Shown here one piece after another: positions 30,256-41,277 of a stretch of 64,000 nucleotides of DNA. The position numbers were made by a program, and so were the translations under genes. The stretch's first letter is position 1, and each line of letters opens with the position of its first letter. The notes under the pieces were generated by a model that saw nothing but the letters and a program-made list of their open reading frames with translations, was not told where the DNA came from and did not search any database. This stretch comes from Ahaetulla prasina (Eukaryota > Chordata > Lepidosauria > Squamata > Colubridae): the NCBI RefSeq assembly GCF_028640845.1, contig NC_080541.1:6788935-6852934 (forward strand), in the 5' to 3' direction.

Positions 30256-30378
30256 CAGGGGTCTCCAACCTTGGTCCCTTTAAGACTTGTGGACTTCAAC
30301 TCCCAGAGCTTTGCTGGCTGAGGGACTCTGGGAGTTGAAGTCCACAAGTCTTAAAGGGACCAAGGTTGGAGACCCCTG
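30256..30378. mobile_element. palindromic hAT MITE (family H1)
   Basis: Exact 8-bp duplication CCTTAAAG (30248-30255, 30379-30386). Confidence 0.95.
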
Positions 30379-30392
30379 CCTTAAAGTGCAAA

Positions 30393-31330
30393 TAGAATAG
30401 AATAACTGAGTTGGAAGGGATTTTGGAGGTCTTCTAGTCCAACCCCCTGCACAGGGAGGAAACCCTATAGCAGTGATGGCTAACCTTTTCCAGACCGAGT
30501 GGCCAAAGTGCCCCCGCACAAATGCGCACATGTGCATCCGGACCCCCCCAAAAAATGCAAGGTGGCCCCCGCACATGTGTCCCCCTGTGCGTGCATGCAT
30601 AGGCCCCTCCCCTGCACATGTGCTCCGTCCGCTTCGCATGCGTGCACACACGCCCCCTCCCCACGCATGCCTATTTCCTATCTGTCCTATCTCATCTTAA
30701 AAACTTCCAGTGTTGGAGCATTCACAACTTCTGGTGGCAAGCTGTTCCACTGATTAATTGTTCTAACTCTCAGGATATTCCTCCTTAGTTCTAAGTTGCT
30801 TCTCTCCTTGATAAATTTCCACCCATTGCTTCTTGTTCTACCTTCAGATGCTTTGGAGAATAGTTTGACTCCCTCTTCTTTGGGGCAGCCCCTGAGATAT
30901 TGGAACACTGCTATCATGTCTCCCCTAGTCCTTCTTTTCATTAAACTAGACATACCCAGTTCCTGCAACCATTCTTCATATGTTTCAGCCTCCAGTCCCC
31001 TAATCATCTTTGTTGCTCTTCTCTGCACTCTTTCTAGAGTCTCAACATCTTTTTTACATCGTGGTGACCAAAACTGAATGCAGTATTCCAAGTGTGGCCT
31101 TACCAAGGCATTATAAAGTGGTATTAACACTTCACGTGATCTTGATTCTATCCCTCTGTTTATGCAGCCCAGAACTGTGTTGGCTTTTTGGGCAGCTGCA
31201 GCACACGACTGGCTCATATTTATGCCCAGTTCATGAAATATGCATTTTTTTTTAAAAAAAATGTTCCTAGTCCTTATTAGTACTGGATTTTCCAGTTTCT
31301 TTAAATAATTTATTAAGAGCACGCGAAAGC
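30393..31330 (-). mobile_element. CR1 LINE 3' region with nested GC-rich insertion
   Basis: The 224-codon minus-strand frame (30687-31361) is CR1 ORF2 C-terminus: [74 protein letters not shown]. The extreme 3' end is at 30393-30470, beyond the insertion at 30471-30690. Confidence 0.9.
30471..30690. mobile_element. hAT-like GC-rich insertion in CR1
   Basis: Starts CAGTGATGGCTAACCTTTTC, a hAT-like terminus, and is filled with CATGTGC/GCATGCG-type alternating purine-pyrimidine sequence. The right end, near CCCACGCATG, is not a clear inverted terminus. Confidence 0.5.
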
Positions 31331-31397
31331 AAATGAATGTCGCATCTCCGGACCCCTCCATAATTGGATAACACCGTTCCTGTCAAACAGACAACAA

Positions 31398-31979
31398 GTG
31401 GTCAAAATAGCCAGTGCCCTATCAAATCCCGCTCCTGTCAATAGCGGTGTCCCCCAAGACAGCGTTCTAGGACCAACACTCTTCATATTATACATTAACG
31501 ACTTCAGTGACCATATTATAAGTAATTGTGTTCTCTTCGCCGATGATGTTAAACTATTTAACACTACTAACAATGCGGCTACCCTTCAAAAAGACCTTGA
31601 CTTTGTATCGGAATGGTCAAAAATTTGGCAACTCCAAATCTCAACCAACAAATGCTCTGTCTTACACATTGGAAAAAAGAATCAGAACACTAAATACAAG
31701 CTCGATGGACATTACTTTGTAGATGACCCCCACCCCATTAAAGACCTTGGAGTTTTCATATCGAACGATCGAAGTGCCAAAGCCCACTGCAACTACATCG
31801 CCAGAAAGGCTTTAAGAGTTGTAAACTTAATCTTGCGTAGCTTCTTCTCAAGAAAGATTACACTACTAACCAGAGCATACAAAACATTTGCTAGACCAAT
31901 TCTCGCCTGTCTCTACAGCTCGCCTGTCTGGAACCCACACCTCATTTTGGACATTAATACAAGTGAGCGTGTCCAGTAA
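31398..31979 (+). pseudogene. LINE reverse transcriptase, C-terminal half
   Basis: 193 codons with RT boxes SGVPQDSVLGPTLFILYIND (box with Q-D instead of Q-G) and LFADDVKLF (catalytic FADD), then a thumb region KDLGVFISNDRSAKAHCNYI. After a TAA at 31977-31979 the frame continues (FTRRVLHSSDHNKIPYATRL) to 32250. The D for G change in the box and the stop indicate an inactive copy. Part of the Jockey/CR1/L2 superfamily; finer placement needs a tree. Confidence 0.8.
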
Positions 31980-32250
31980 TATTTCACAAGAAGAGTCCTC
32001 CACTCCTCTGATCACAACAAAATACCTTATGCCACCAGACTTGAAATCCTGGGTTTAGAAAATTTAGAACTCCGCCGCCTTCGGCATGACCTGAGTATAA
32101 CTCATAAAATCATCTGCTACAATGCCCTTCCTGTCGAAGACTACTTCAGCTCCAATCGCAACAATACACGAGCACACAATAGATTAAAACTTAAAGTGAA
32201 CTCCTCCAATCTTGATTGTAGAAAATATGATTTCAGTAACAGAGTTGTTA

Positions 32251-34672
32251 ATTATTATTATTATTATTATTTATTATATTTGTATACCGCCCATCTCCCG
32301 AAGGACTCAGGGCGGTTCACAGTCAAAAACAACAGAAAAACATATAATACATAAAAAGCTAAAAGAATAGACAGTTAAATTCAATTGATGCTCTAACTTT
32401 TAAATACAAATTTAAAACCTCATTTAAACCCTTTTTTTTAAAATCCCAAGTTTAAAACTACGTTCAAGCTAGTCCTGCTCTTCGAAACAGCAGCGTCTTC
32501 AGCTCACGGCGGAAGGACTTGAGATCGGGGAGGTGACGAAGCCCCAGAGGAAGCCTGCTCCAGAGGGGCCCCACAGAAGGCCCTCCCTAGAGGTCGCCAG
32601 CCGACATTGTTTAGCTGACGGTATCCGGAGGAGGCCCTCTCTGTGAGAGCGCACTGGTCGGTGAGAGGCTAATGGTGGCAGTAGGCGGTCCCGTAAATAT
32701 CCCGGTCCTAGGCCATGGAGCGTTTTAAAGGTGATAACAAGTACCTTGAAGTGAACCCGGAAGACCACTGGGAGCCAGTGCAGATTACGCAGGAGGGGTG
32801 TCACATGGGAGCCAAAAGGTGCTCCCTCTATCACCCGCGCAGCCGCATTCTGGACCAGTTGGAGTCTCCGGGTACCCTTCAAGGGGAGCCCCATGTAGAG
32901 AGCATTACAGTAGTCCAGGCGGGATGTAACCAGGGCATGAGCAACCGTGCATAAGGCAGCCCGATCCAGAAAGGGCGTAACTGGCGTATCAGGCGAACCT
33001 GATGAAAAGCTCCCCTGGTGACGGCTATCATATGATCTTCAAAAGACAGCCGTGCATCCAGGAGGACGCCCAGATTACAAGCCCTTTCCGTGGGGGCCAA
33101 TAGTTCGCCCCCAATGGTCAGTGATGGAATTAGTTGACTGTACCGGGCCGCCGGCATCCACAGCCACTCGGTCTTGGTGGGATTAAGTCTGAGTCTGTTC
33201 CTCCCCATCCAAACCCGTACGGCCTCCAGGCACTGGGACATCATTTCAACAGCCTCGTTGGGGTGGTTAGGGGTGGAAATATAGAGCTGGGTATCATCAG
33301 CGTATAGATGACAACTCACCCCAAAACCACGGATGATCTCACCCAGCGGCTTCATATAGATGTTGAACAGAAGAGGCGAGAGAACCGACCCCTGAGGCAC
33401 CCCACATAAGAGGCGCCTTGGGGTCGATCTCTGTCCCCCCGTCAACACCGTCTGCGACCGGTCGGAGAGGTAGGAGGAGAACCACCGATGAACAGTGCCC
33501 CTCACTCCAAGTCCCCCGAGCCGGCGCAGCAGGATACCATGATCGATGGTATCAAAAGCCGCTGAGAGATCTAATAGGACCAAGACAGAGGAATAACCTC
33601 TGTCCCGAGCCCTCAAGAGATCATCAACCAATGCGACCAAGGCTGTTTCCGTGCTGTGACCAGGCCGGAAACCGGACTGGAATGGATCAAGATAGACATT
33701 TTCATCCAGGTACTGGGGCAACTGTCGTGCAACCACACTCTCGACAACCTTTGCCACAAAGCGAAGGTTGGAGACCGGACGATAATTTGATAAACTAGCT
33801 GGGTCAAGGGAAGGCTTCTTGAGGAGGGCCTCACCACCGCCTCTTTCAAGGCGGCAGGAAAACACCCTCCATCAAAGAAGCGTTCACAATTTTCTGAGCC
33901 AGCCTCGTGTCACCTCCCGGTGGCCAAACTAACCAGGAGGGACACGGGTCCAATAAACATGTGGTCGCATTCAATCTCCCCATTAACCTGTCCATGTCCT
34001 CAGGAGTCACAGGATCAAACTCATCCCAGATAATAACATCAAGACCTGCCTCCTCCACCCGTCTGGATCCACCCAGTCTGTGTCCAACCCTCCCGAATTT
34101 GAGCGATTTTATCAAACAGATATTGTCCAAATTCCTCAGCTCGACCCTTTAAGGGTTCCTCTACCGCTCCTGATGGAGGAGCGAGCGGTCACCTAAACAG
34201 GGCGGCTGGGCGGTTATCTGCTGATGCAATGAGGTTGGAAAAATACTCCCGTTTTGCCAGCCTCATCGCCACTAGATAGGTCTGAATTTGAGACCTAACT
34301 AGTGTCCAGTCAGATTCGGAGCGGCTGACCCTCCAGATACTCTCTAGGCGTCTTTTCCGGCGCTTCATTTCCCTCAGCCCCTCGGAGTACCAAGGGGCTA
34401 AACGAGATCGGCACCGGGTCAGAGGCCGCAAAGGCACGACTCGGTCTAGAGCGCCAGCCGCCGCCCGATCCCAGGCGGCGACCAGAGCTTCAGCCGAGTC
34501 GTGGGCTAAATCCTCAGGGAATAGCCCAAGCTCCGTCTGGAACCCTTCAGGGTCCATCAGGCGCCTGGGACGGAACCAGCGAGTCGGTTCCGTCTCCTTG
34601 CGGTGGGGGTCAGCGGTTCGAAAGTCTAGTTGAAGGAGCGAATGATCTGACCATGACAAGGGTTTGATAACT
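32251..34672 (-). mobile_element. L2-clade LINE, 2.4 kb, inserted into the LINE at 31335
   Basis: Antisense copy whose 3' tail (ATT-rich, then TGTATACCGCCCATCTCCCG) starts at 32251. The same tail defines the short L2 ends throughout the window, so this copy links those fragments to an ORF2. It lacks the 5' part upstream of the endonuclease C-terminus. Confidence 0.9.
32499..34659 (-). pseudogene. L2 ORF2: endonuclease end plus reverse transcriptase
   Basis: In minus-strand order: SWSDHSLLQLDF (end of the APE-type endonuclease, 34659 down), a linker, SNYRPVSNLRFVAKVVESVV (RT start), FQSGFRPGHSTETALVALVD, LLDLSAAFDTIDHGILLRRL, GVPQGSVLSPLLFNIYMKPL, CHLYADDTQLYIS (intact YADD), and the C-terminal RRLQLVQNAAARVIEGAP ... 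LHWLPVVFRVHFKVLV. Three or more frameshifts split the frame (near 34189/34130, 33860, 32880) and it lacks a start, so it is a 5'-truncated pseudogene, though the RT core of about 300 residues is open. Confidence 0.9.
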
Positions 34673-34935
34673 AACTAAGGGTTTAATGCCTGGAATGCAC
34701 TACCTGACTCTGTGGTCTCTTCCCAAAATCCCCAAAACTTTAACCAAAGACTATCTACTGTTGACCTCACCCCATTCCTAAGAGGTCTGTATGGGGCGTG
34801 CATAAGAGCACCAGCGTGCCTACTGTTCCTGTCCTAATGTTCCCTTTGATTATATCCAATTCGTATGGTTATTTCATGTTTATACTTATATATACTGTTG
34901 TGTTTGACAAATAAATAAATAAATAAAATAAAATA

Positions 34936-35165
34936 AAATAAAAATATATACTGAAATTTAAAAAAACAAAAAAGGAGGGAAGAAACGCAGCAGGGCAGGG
35001 CTTATGAAAGCACCAACTAAACCTGAAATTCTGCTCTTTGTTTTTGTGTGTGTGTGTGTGTGTGTGTGTTTTTGTACACTGCCCGGAATGGCTTCACCAA
35101 TGAGATGGGCGGTTTCCAAAGTTGACATATAAATAAATAAATAAAATAAAATAAAATTCATTCTT
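34936..35165 (+). repeat. TG microsatellite and L2-like tail
   Basis: (TG)n at about 35043-35070, followed by TACACTGCCCGGAATGGC, GAGATGGGCGGTTTCC and an ATAAATAAATAAAATAAAAT tail; resembles a SINE/LINE 3' end in sense. Confidence 0.5.
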
Positions 35166-35274
35166 GGTCCCACTACGTAACAGAATAGACATCTTCAGAG
35201 GCTGAAACTCTGCATTTTTTGAGGATTAGGGGGGCTCAAAACTTCCTAAATGTTTTTCAACATTTCGCATGCAA

Positions 35275-35477
35275 CCCTGTTCCCTTCCCACCAAAGGTGG
35301 TCCCTATTTTTCTACTTGCATTTATTTACGTGCTTTTGAACTGCTAGGTTGGCAGAAGCTGGGACAAGGAACGGGAGCTCACCCCGTTACGCGGCAGCAC
35401 TAGGGATTCGAACCGCTAAACTGCCAACCTTTCAATCGACAAGCTCAGCATCTTAGCCATTGAGTCACCGCATCGCC
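35275..35477 (-). mobile_element. Sauria-SINE-like element, 3'-truncated
   Basis: On the minus strand: TGACTCAATGGCTAAGATGC (A box), GCGGTTCGAATCCCTAGTGC (B box), CGTAACGGGGTGAGCTCCCG, AGCTTCTGCCAACCTAGCAG, ATAGGGACCACCTTTGG. This matches my memory of the Sauria SINE, known from squamates. The Bov-B-like tail is missing. Confidence 0.75.
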
Positions 35478-35540
35478 AGTAAGGCCTTATAAGGTGGTAT
35501 TAACACTTCATGTGATCTTGATTCTATCCCTCTGCTTCTC
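35478..35540 (-). mobile_element. CR1 fragment
   Basis: AGTAAGGCCTTATAAGGTGG and CTTGATTCTATCCCTCTGC are antisense CR1 as at 31100-31150. Confidence 0.65.
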
Positions 35541-35618
35541 TCTGTTTGTGGATCACAGGAGACTTCCTACTTTTCAGAGGAGCTCCAAGAGAAGAAATGA
35601 TGGAAGGGTTGCTTAGAG

Positions 35619-36383
35619 CAGGGGTCCCCAACCTTTTGGACCTCTAAATTCATAATTTTAAATCCCACAGACCACTAATATGATCTGCTTAGTGACTGGC
35701 TGGGTGGGTGTGGCTAGGTGGTCATGTGACTGAGTGGGCCTGACCAACTTGTTGTCACTCACGTCAAGGGGCGCCTCGACAGCCTCTATTCACCCCTCCT
35801 CTCCCAGCCCCTCCTTGCCTGCCCGCCCGGGCTCCTTAGGGCCCCAACAGGAAGCAGTTGTTGGAGCTAAGCAGCCACCATGAGAAAGAGTTGGCAAAAG
35901 AGCTCAGTTCAAATTGGATAAGGAGGCTCAGCAGAAGCACCTCACTAAGGACTAGGAGCATAGGCTTTCCAAGCAGAGGGAAGACCTGCAGGAGTGCAAG
36001 GCCAGGGACCGGCCCCTGGAGGCTCAGGGGGCTGAGATGGTCAGCCAGTTCCAGGCCATGATGCAGTCCCACAGGAACGAGGCTCTCCAGCTGTTCGCCA
36101 CCAGTGGCCCTTCCCTCCAGCCTTCACCCAAAGCCCCACACCAGGAGGCTGAAGCAGACCCCAAGTCGGAATTTCTTCCCTCCTCTGACCCACACAAAAA
36201 GACCCCGAAGGGGAGACTCTCTGCAGCAACACAAGCATTCATTGCACGTATCCAATCCAGGGTCTGTAGTTGGAGGACCCCTGATTTAGTGCAATATAAA
36301 AAATGCAAATAATTTTTCTGGGGACCACCAAAATTTTCTCGCAGACCACCAGTGGTCCACAGAACACCAGTTGGTGACCGCTG
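35619..36383 (+). mobile_element. hAT element with captured gene fragment, copy 1
   Basis: CAGGGGTCCCCAACCTTTTG ... CCAGTTGGTGACCGCTG with exact 8-bp duplication GCTTAGAG (35611-35618, 36384-36391). The interior, about 35870-36270, is not typical MITE sequence: it reads EAQQKHLTKD, a TAG, EHRLSKQREDLQECKARDR, EMVSQFQAMMQSHRNEALQL and then a proline/serine tail HQEAEADPKSEFLPSSDP. This looks like a coiled-coil protein fragment. I do not recognise the parent gene. A second copy is at 37837-38994. Confidence 0.8.
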
Positions 36384-36487
36384 GCTTAGAGCACCGAGGA
36401 GAAAGACAAGGATGAAGTCCAACCATTCGCACCTAAGAGCATACTGTATGTTACTATTTGGGTTTGTCTCCATGCTGTTATGTTTTA

Positions 36488-36922
36488 CAGGTAGTCCTTG
36501 ACATACGACAGTTCATTCAGCGACCGTTGAAAGTTACAAATGCATCGAAAAAAGTGACTGACGACTGTTTTTCCCACTTACGACCATTGCAGTATCTCCA
36601 TGGTCGCCTGATCAAAATTGTGACCGTTTTTTACACTTAGCGACCGTTGCCGCACCCAGGGTCACCTGATCAAAATTTGGTCTCTTGGCAACCGACTCAT
36701 TTTTATGACAGTCACAAGGGTCACTGCAATCCCCTTTTGCGACCTTCTGAGAAGCCAAGTCGGGGGGGGGGAGAGATTCACTTAACGACCGTGCCACTAA
36801 GTGAACAACGGAGCAGCGGTTCTCTTAACAACTGGGGTGAGAAAGATCGTAAAATGGGGCAAAACGCATTTGAACAACCTCTACTTTGGGCTCCATTGTG
36901 GTCGTAAGTCGAGGACTACCTG
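36488..36922. mobile_element. mariner-type MITE (family M), complete
   Basis: CAGGTAGTCCTTGACATACG ... CGTAAGTCGAGGACTACCTG, 435 bp, with TA on both sides (36486-36487, 36923-36924). Best reference copy of the family in this window. No coding capacity. Confidence 0.9.
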
Positions 36923-36924
36923 TA

Positions 36925-37345
36925 TGAAGTTTCATTATTTTAACATTTGGTTTTTGCATCTGATGTCTTTTGACCTTGCTGGCTGCCTAAGAATTATCTC
37001 GGTCGTATTAATCAAAACAAATCAGTCATGTCAAAGAAATCAGGAAGGGTCAAAAAAACAACAACCCAGTTTAAAAGATTTCCCTGCAGAAGTGCAGAAA
37101 TGGAGAACCTCTTCAGCGGTTGAATATTGTAAAACTTTCCTTTGAATTAGCAACTTTCGGTCAGCCTTCTGGGCCCTTCCTGGTTTCTGCCACTAATCCA
37201 GCATGTCAATAATGTCTTTGGAGATTATCATGAAGTATTGTTTGTTCTTCAAATTTCTGGGGACAACAAATTCCCCTGATAAGTCACCTCCCATTGCTTC
37301 CTTATGTAAGCATTTCTGAAGATCTCTTCTTTGCTTCCTTATAAT
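36925..37345. other. no feature recognised
   Basis: Unique-looking, AT-rich sequence. Confidence 0.4.
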
Positions 37346-37349
37346 TTGA

Positions 37350-37836
37350 CTATATATGTAGGTCTTTGGTTATTCAGGTTTTCTCCCGCGTAAAATTGGA
37401 AGTGTCTTGGCGACGTTTCGACGAAGTCTCATTCGTCATGTTCAGGCTTCAGCTTCGTGCTTCTGGGAGCAATGTGTGATTGCAGCTGTTTCTTCCTTTT
37501 TAACTGCTAGTGGGGGTTTGAACTGATTGGGTGGGAGCTTGGCTGTGCTCTGATGTTGGCTGTGCTCTGATGCAGCTGCAACATTAGCCATTTCAAACCC
37601 CTCCAATCCATACATACAGCAGACAGACACCCACTATGAAGATGTAGCACGACCACAAACACGAAGCCAAACAACAGCAATGCAGCTCACCAGCTCAAAT
37701 CCCCCTGCAACTCAGACTAATCTGAGCACAACCAAGCCCCCACCCAAACAGGACACACCCCCAGCCAATCAGAGCACAGCCAAGCTCCCACCCAATCAGT
37801 TCAAACCCCCACTAGCAGTTAAAAAGGAAGAAAAAA
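37350..37836. repeat. repeat with 59-bp inverted arms
   Basis: The segment 37498-37556 (TTTTTAACTGCTAGTGGGGG ...) recurs as its reverse complement at 37771-37829. Between them lies proline/threonine/glutamine-rich coding-like sequence (PPKQDTPPANQSTAKLPP). GACGTTTCGACGAAGTCTCA precedes. Family not recognised; a Penelope-like retroelement is one possibility. Confidence 0.6.
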
Positions 37837-38994
37837 TATTTGTGTTTTTTTATATTGCACTAAATCAGGGGTCTTCAAACTACGGCCCCTGGGCCAGATA
37901 CATGTAGTGAACGTTTGTGTTGCTGCAGAGAGTCTCCCCCTTTGGGGTCTTTTTGTGTGGGTTGGAGGGGGGGCAGAAATTCCGACTTGGGGTCTGCTTC
38001 AGCCTCCTGGTGTGGGGCTTTGGACAAAGGCTGGAGGGAAGTGCTGCTGGTAGCAAAGAGCCGGAGGGCCTCATTCCAGTGGGACTCCATCATGGCCTGG
38101 AACTGGCTGACTATCTCAGCCTGCTGAGCCTCCAGGCGCCGGTACTTGGCCTTGCACTCCCACAGGTCTTCCCTCTGCTTGGAAAGCCTATGCTCCTAGT
38201 CCTCAGTGAGGTGCTTCTGCTGAGCCTCCTTCTTGACCAGATCCAATTTGAACTGAGATGTTTTGCCAACTCTTTCTTGTGGTGGCTGCTTAGCTCCAAC
38301 AACTTAACACACAGAATCATCTACTGCAATATCCTTCCTGTAAAAGACTACTTCAGCTTCAATCGCAATAATACAAGAGCAAACAATAGATTCAAGCTAA
38401 ATGTCAACCGCTTCAAACTTGATTGCAGAAAATATGACTTCTGTAACAAAGTTGTTAACGCTTGGAACACACTAACTCACTCTGTGGTCTCTTCTCAAAA
38501 TCCCAAAAACTTCAACCAAAAACTGTCTACTATTGACCTCACCCCATTCCTAAGAGGACTATAAGGGGCGTGCATAAGAGCACAAAAGTGCCTACCATTC
38601 TTGTCCTATTGTTTCCTTTCATTGTATCAAATTAACATAGTTGTTGCATACTTTTGCTTATATATATGTTTTTCTTTTATGATGTGTTGTTGTTTTATGT
38701 CGATGTTTATGTATACTGTTGTGACAAAATGAAATTTAAAAAAAACAACTGCTCCTGTTGGGGCCCTAAGGAGCCCAGACAGGGAAGCAAGGAGTGGCTG
38801 GGAGGGGAGGGATGAGTAGAAGCTGGCGAGGTGCCCCTCGATGTGAGTGACATCGAGTTGACCCTGCCCACCCAGTCATGTGACCATCTAGCCACGCCCA
38901 CCCACCCAGTCATTAGGTGGATCAACTTAGTGGTCCGCAGAATTTAAAATTATGAATTTAGTGGTCCCTGAGGCCCAAAAGGTTGGGGACCCCT
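37837..38994 (-). mobile_element. hAT element with captured gene fragment, copy 2
   Basis: Antisense relative of 35619-36383, ending AGGTTGGGGACCCCTG. The minus strand reads FKLDLVKKEAQQKHLTED, a TAG at the same place as copy 1, EHRLSKQREDLWECKAKYRR, EIVSQFQAMMESHWNEALRL and the same acidic/proline tail. It is split by a LINE insertion at 38305-38743. The far end is cut by the neighbouring repeat, so no target duplication is seen. Confidence 0.75.
38305..38743 (+). mobile_element. L2/CR1-type LINE 3' end, nested
   Basis: Same family as 31335-34925 (CTACTTCAGCTTCAATCGCA, ACCCCATTCCTAAGAGG), ending in TTGTGACAAAATGAAATTT then A-run. Flanked by AACAACT on both sides (38298-38304, 38744-38750). 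The empty site is visible in copy 1 of the hAT element. Confidence 0.9.
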
Positions 38995-39075
38995 GTTCTA
39001 GCCCAACCCCCTGCCTAGGCAGGAAACCCTACACCCCTTCAGACAAATGGTTATCCAACCTCTTCTTAAAAACTG
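38995..39075 (-). mobile_element. CR1 fragment
   Basis: AGCCCAACCCCCTGCCTAGG and AGACAAATGGTTATCCAACC are antisense CR1 3' end. Confidence 0.75.
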
Positions 39076-39558
39076 CTTTGATCGTGCAGCTGTGGTTTCC
39101 CATTGATTTTTTTCTGATTTCCCTCTGCAGATGCCACTGGAAATACATAACCGACTTATGACCGAGAAGGATCCTATCCATCCTGGTTATAAGACATGAT
39201 GGTCATCAATCACCCATGCGTCCAACCTTTTATGATCTTTGTGTGGTGATCATTAAGCAAACACTGCAGTCGTGTTAAGGGACTGTCACAGTCGTTAAGC
39301 AAAATAATGATTTGCCGTGGACCCATTTTGCCCCGAATTGGAAGCAAAAAGTATCGTAAAATGAGATTATATAAACAAAGGATGCTGTAAACAGCTATAT
39401 ACGTGGGCCCTTTGTTCAGCAGCCAAAATAAAATTCGGTAACCTTTATTGTCATTTTTTTTACTATGAGCAGACTGGTCCCAATTAAAAATGAAATTCTG
39501 TTGCCTGCTCTCAAAGGAAAGTATATAGCTACCATACATACCATACATAACACATATG
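39076..39558. other. mostly unrecognised; possible decayed MITE
   Basis: Contains faint mariner-MITE-like phrases (CGTTAAGCAAAATAATGATT) near 39240-39310 but no ends. Otherwise unique-looking. Confidence 0.3.
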
Positions 39559-39566
39559 CTATGCAG

Positions 39567-39692
39567 CAGGGGTCTCCAACCTTGGTCCCTTTAAGACTTG
39601 TGGACTTCAACTCCCAGAATACCAGCAAAGCTGGCTGAGGGACTCTGGGAGTTGAAGTCCACCAGTCTTAAAGTTGCCAAGGTTGGAGACCC
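39567..39692. mobile_element. palindromic hAT MITE (family H1)
   Basis: CAGGGGTCTCCAACCTTGG ... GGTTGGAGACCCATA; right terminus mutated, target duplication not clear. Confidence 0.8.
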
Positions 39693-39779
39693 ATACTATA
39701 TATAGTATTTTCTGGTGTATAAGATGCACTCCCCCCCCCCCCAAAGTGGGTGGAAATGTCTGTGCATCTTATACTTACT

Positions 39780-40046
39780 TTTTTTTTTATTTATTTACAT
39801 TTATATCCCGCCCTTCTCCGAAGAGTCAGGGCGGCTTACAGTGTGTAAGGCAATAGTCTCATTCTATTTGTATATTTACAAAGTCAACTTATTGCCCCCC
39901 CCCAACAATCTGGGTCCTCATTTTACCTACCTTATAAAGGATGGAAGGCTGAGTCAACCTTGGACCTGGTGGGACTAGAACCTGCAGTAATTGCAGGCAG
40001 CTGTTTTTTAATAACAGGCTTCTTACAGCCTGAGCCACACCGCGGC
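39780..40046 (-). mobile_element. tRNA-derived SINE (long type)
   Basis: Antisense from L2-like tail to head (AGCCTGAGCCACACCGCGGC). Near-identical to the copy at 41278-41535. Confidence 0.85.
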
Positions 40047-40049
40047 CAT

Positions 40050-40096
<47 letters not shown>

Positions 40097-40545
40097 TTCA
40101 ATTTCTATACCACCCTTCTCCTGAAGGACTCAGGGCGGTTTACAGCCAAGATAAAAACAACATGGACGTAAACAAAAATTAAAACATATTAAAAAACTAA
40201 TTCTAAGATTGGCCAAATAAGTTAAAACTATCCTAAAAACCTTCATAAAACCCCCATTAAAATTTTGTTAGGCCAGTCCCGCACAGTGGAATAAAAAGGT
40301 CTTGAGCTCGCGTTTGAAGGTCCGGAGGTCGGGGAGTTGACGCAACCCCGGAGACAGCTCATTCCAAAGGGCAGGAGCCCCCACAGAGAAGGCCCTCCCC
40401 CTGGGGGCCGCCAGTCGGCATTGTTTGACTGACGGCACCCTGAGGAGGCCTTCCCTGTGGAAGCGCACAGGCTGATGGGAGGCTATTGGTGGCAGTAGGC
40501 GGTCCCGTAAATAACCTGGTCCTATGCCATGGATTGGCATATAGT
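40047..40545 (-). mobile_element. L2-clade LINE 3' end
   Basis: TTTA array at the tail (40047-40098), then ACCACCCTTCTCCTGAAGG and the minus-strand C-terminal frame GIGPGYLRDRLLPPIASHQP ... NELSPGLRQLPDLRTFKREL (40268-40540). Confidence 0.85.
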
Positions 40546-41220
40546 GAATGTTGCCGAAGCCCCCCCACCGCCGCCCCCCACCCTTCGGCCTCTGCCTCCC
40601 AGCAATTTACCTCATTGCTGCCGCCTATCGCCACCTCCACTCACCCTGTTTTCAGCCTCCGTGAGCCCCATTTTTGGCCTCCGCATGTCCCATTTTTGGC
40701 CCGTTCCAGGTGGCAGGGATAGGTGGTGGCAGCAGCACTGATCCCCTCTGCCTGGAACAGGCCAAAAATGGGATGCGCAGAGGCTGGAAACAGGGCACGC
40801 GGAGGCCAAAATTGGGACACGTGAAGCAGTAGTGGGTTTCAAATCCCGGCGCTACCAGTTCGCTATTGGGAATGCGTGTGCGCACTTGCTTTGCAAGCGT
40901 GCGGCATTTCTGTTCATGCGCAGAGCATTTTTGATGATGTCTGGGTCGGTGGGCGGAGCCTCCCGCTGCTGCCGCTACAAACTGGTAGCAACCCACCACT
41001 GGCGTGGAGGCCGAAAAGGGGACACTCAGAGGCCAAAAATGGTACGTGTGGAGGCAGCAATAGGCAGCAATAGGTGGCAGCAGCCATGGGCAGCGGCGAC
41101 GGGCACTGGCAATCCCCGCAGCCTGGAACAGCTGATCGTCGGTATTCCGGGAGGCCGATCCAACCGCCAATCAGCTGCTTGTACTAAATCAGGCTGTGTT
41201 GAAGCTGACTAGGCTATTTG
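40546..41220. repeat. GC-rich repeat with internal inverted segments and a nested hAT MITE
   Basis: Phrases such as CCATTTTTGGCCTCCGC and GCCTGGAACAGGCCAAAAATGG recur in both orientations. The overlapping open frames on both strands are not gene-like. A hAT MITE sits at 40827-41001. Confidence 0.55.
40827..41001. mobile_element. hAT MITE (family H2-like)
   Basis: CAGTAGTGGGTTTCAAATCC ... GTAGCAACCCACCACTG; flanks ACGTGAAG / GCGTGGAG (6 of 8). Confidence 0.75.
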
Positions 41221-41277
41221 CTGTTTCCTGTAAGGAGGTAAATTGCTCGGAGGCAGAGACAAAAAACTTTTCTCGTT

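Larger units (their letters stand above)
31335..34925 (+). mobile_element. L2/CR1-type LINE 3' half, split by a second LINE
   Basis: The coding part (31398-32250) resumes after the insertion at about 34675 (ATGCCTGGAATGCACTACCT) and ends in (AAATA)n at about 34910-34940. The shorter 3' fragments at 10062, 38305, 56383 and 62258 belong to the same family. Confidence 0.85.

Noticed and set aside
30687..31361. 224-codon minus-strand frame as a candidate gene
   Set aside because: CR1 ORF2 C-terminus, matching at least five other copies in the window.
31398..31979. 193-codon frame as a candidate host gene
   Set aside because: It is a LINE reverse transcriptase with FADD and a damaged QG box, continuing past a stop in LINE sequence.
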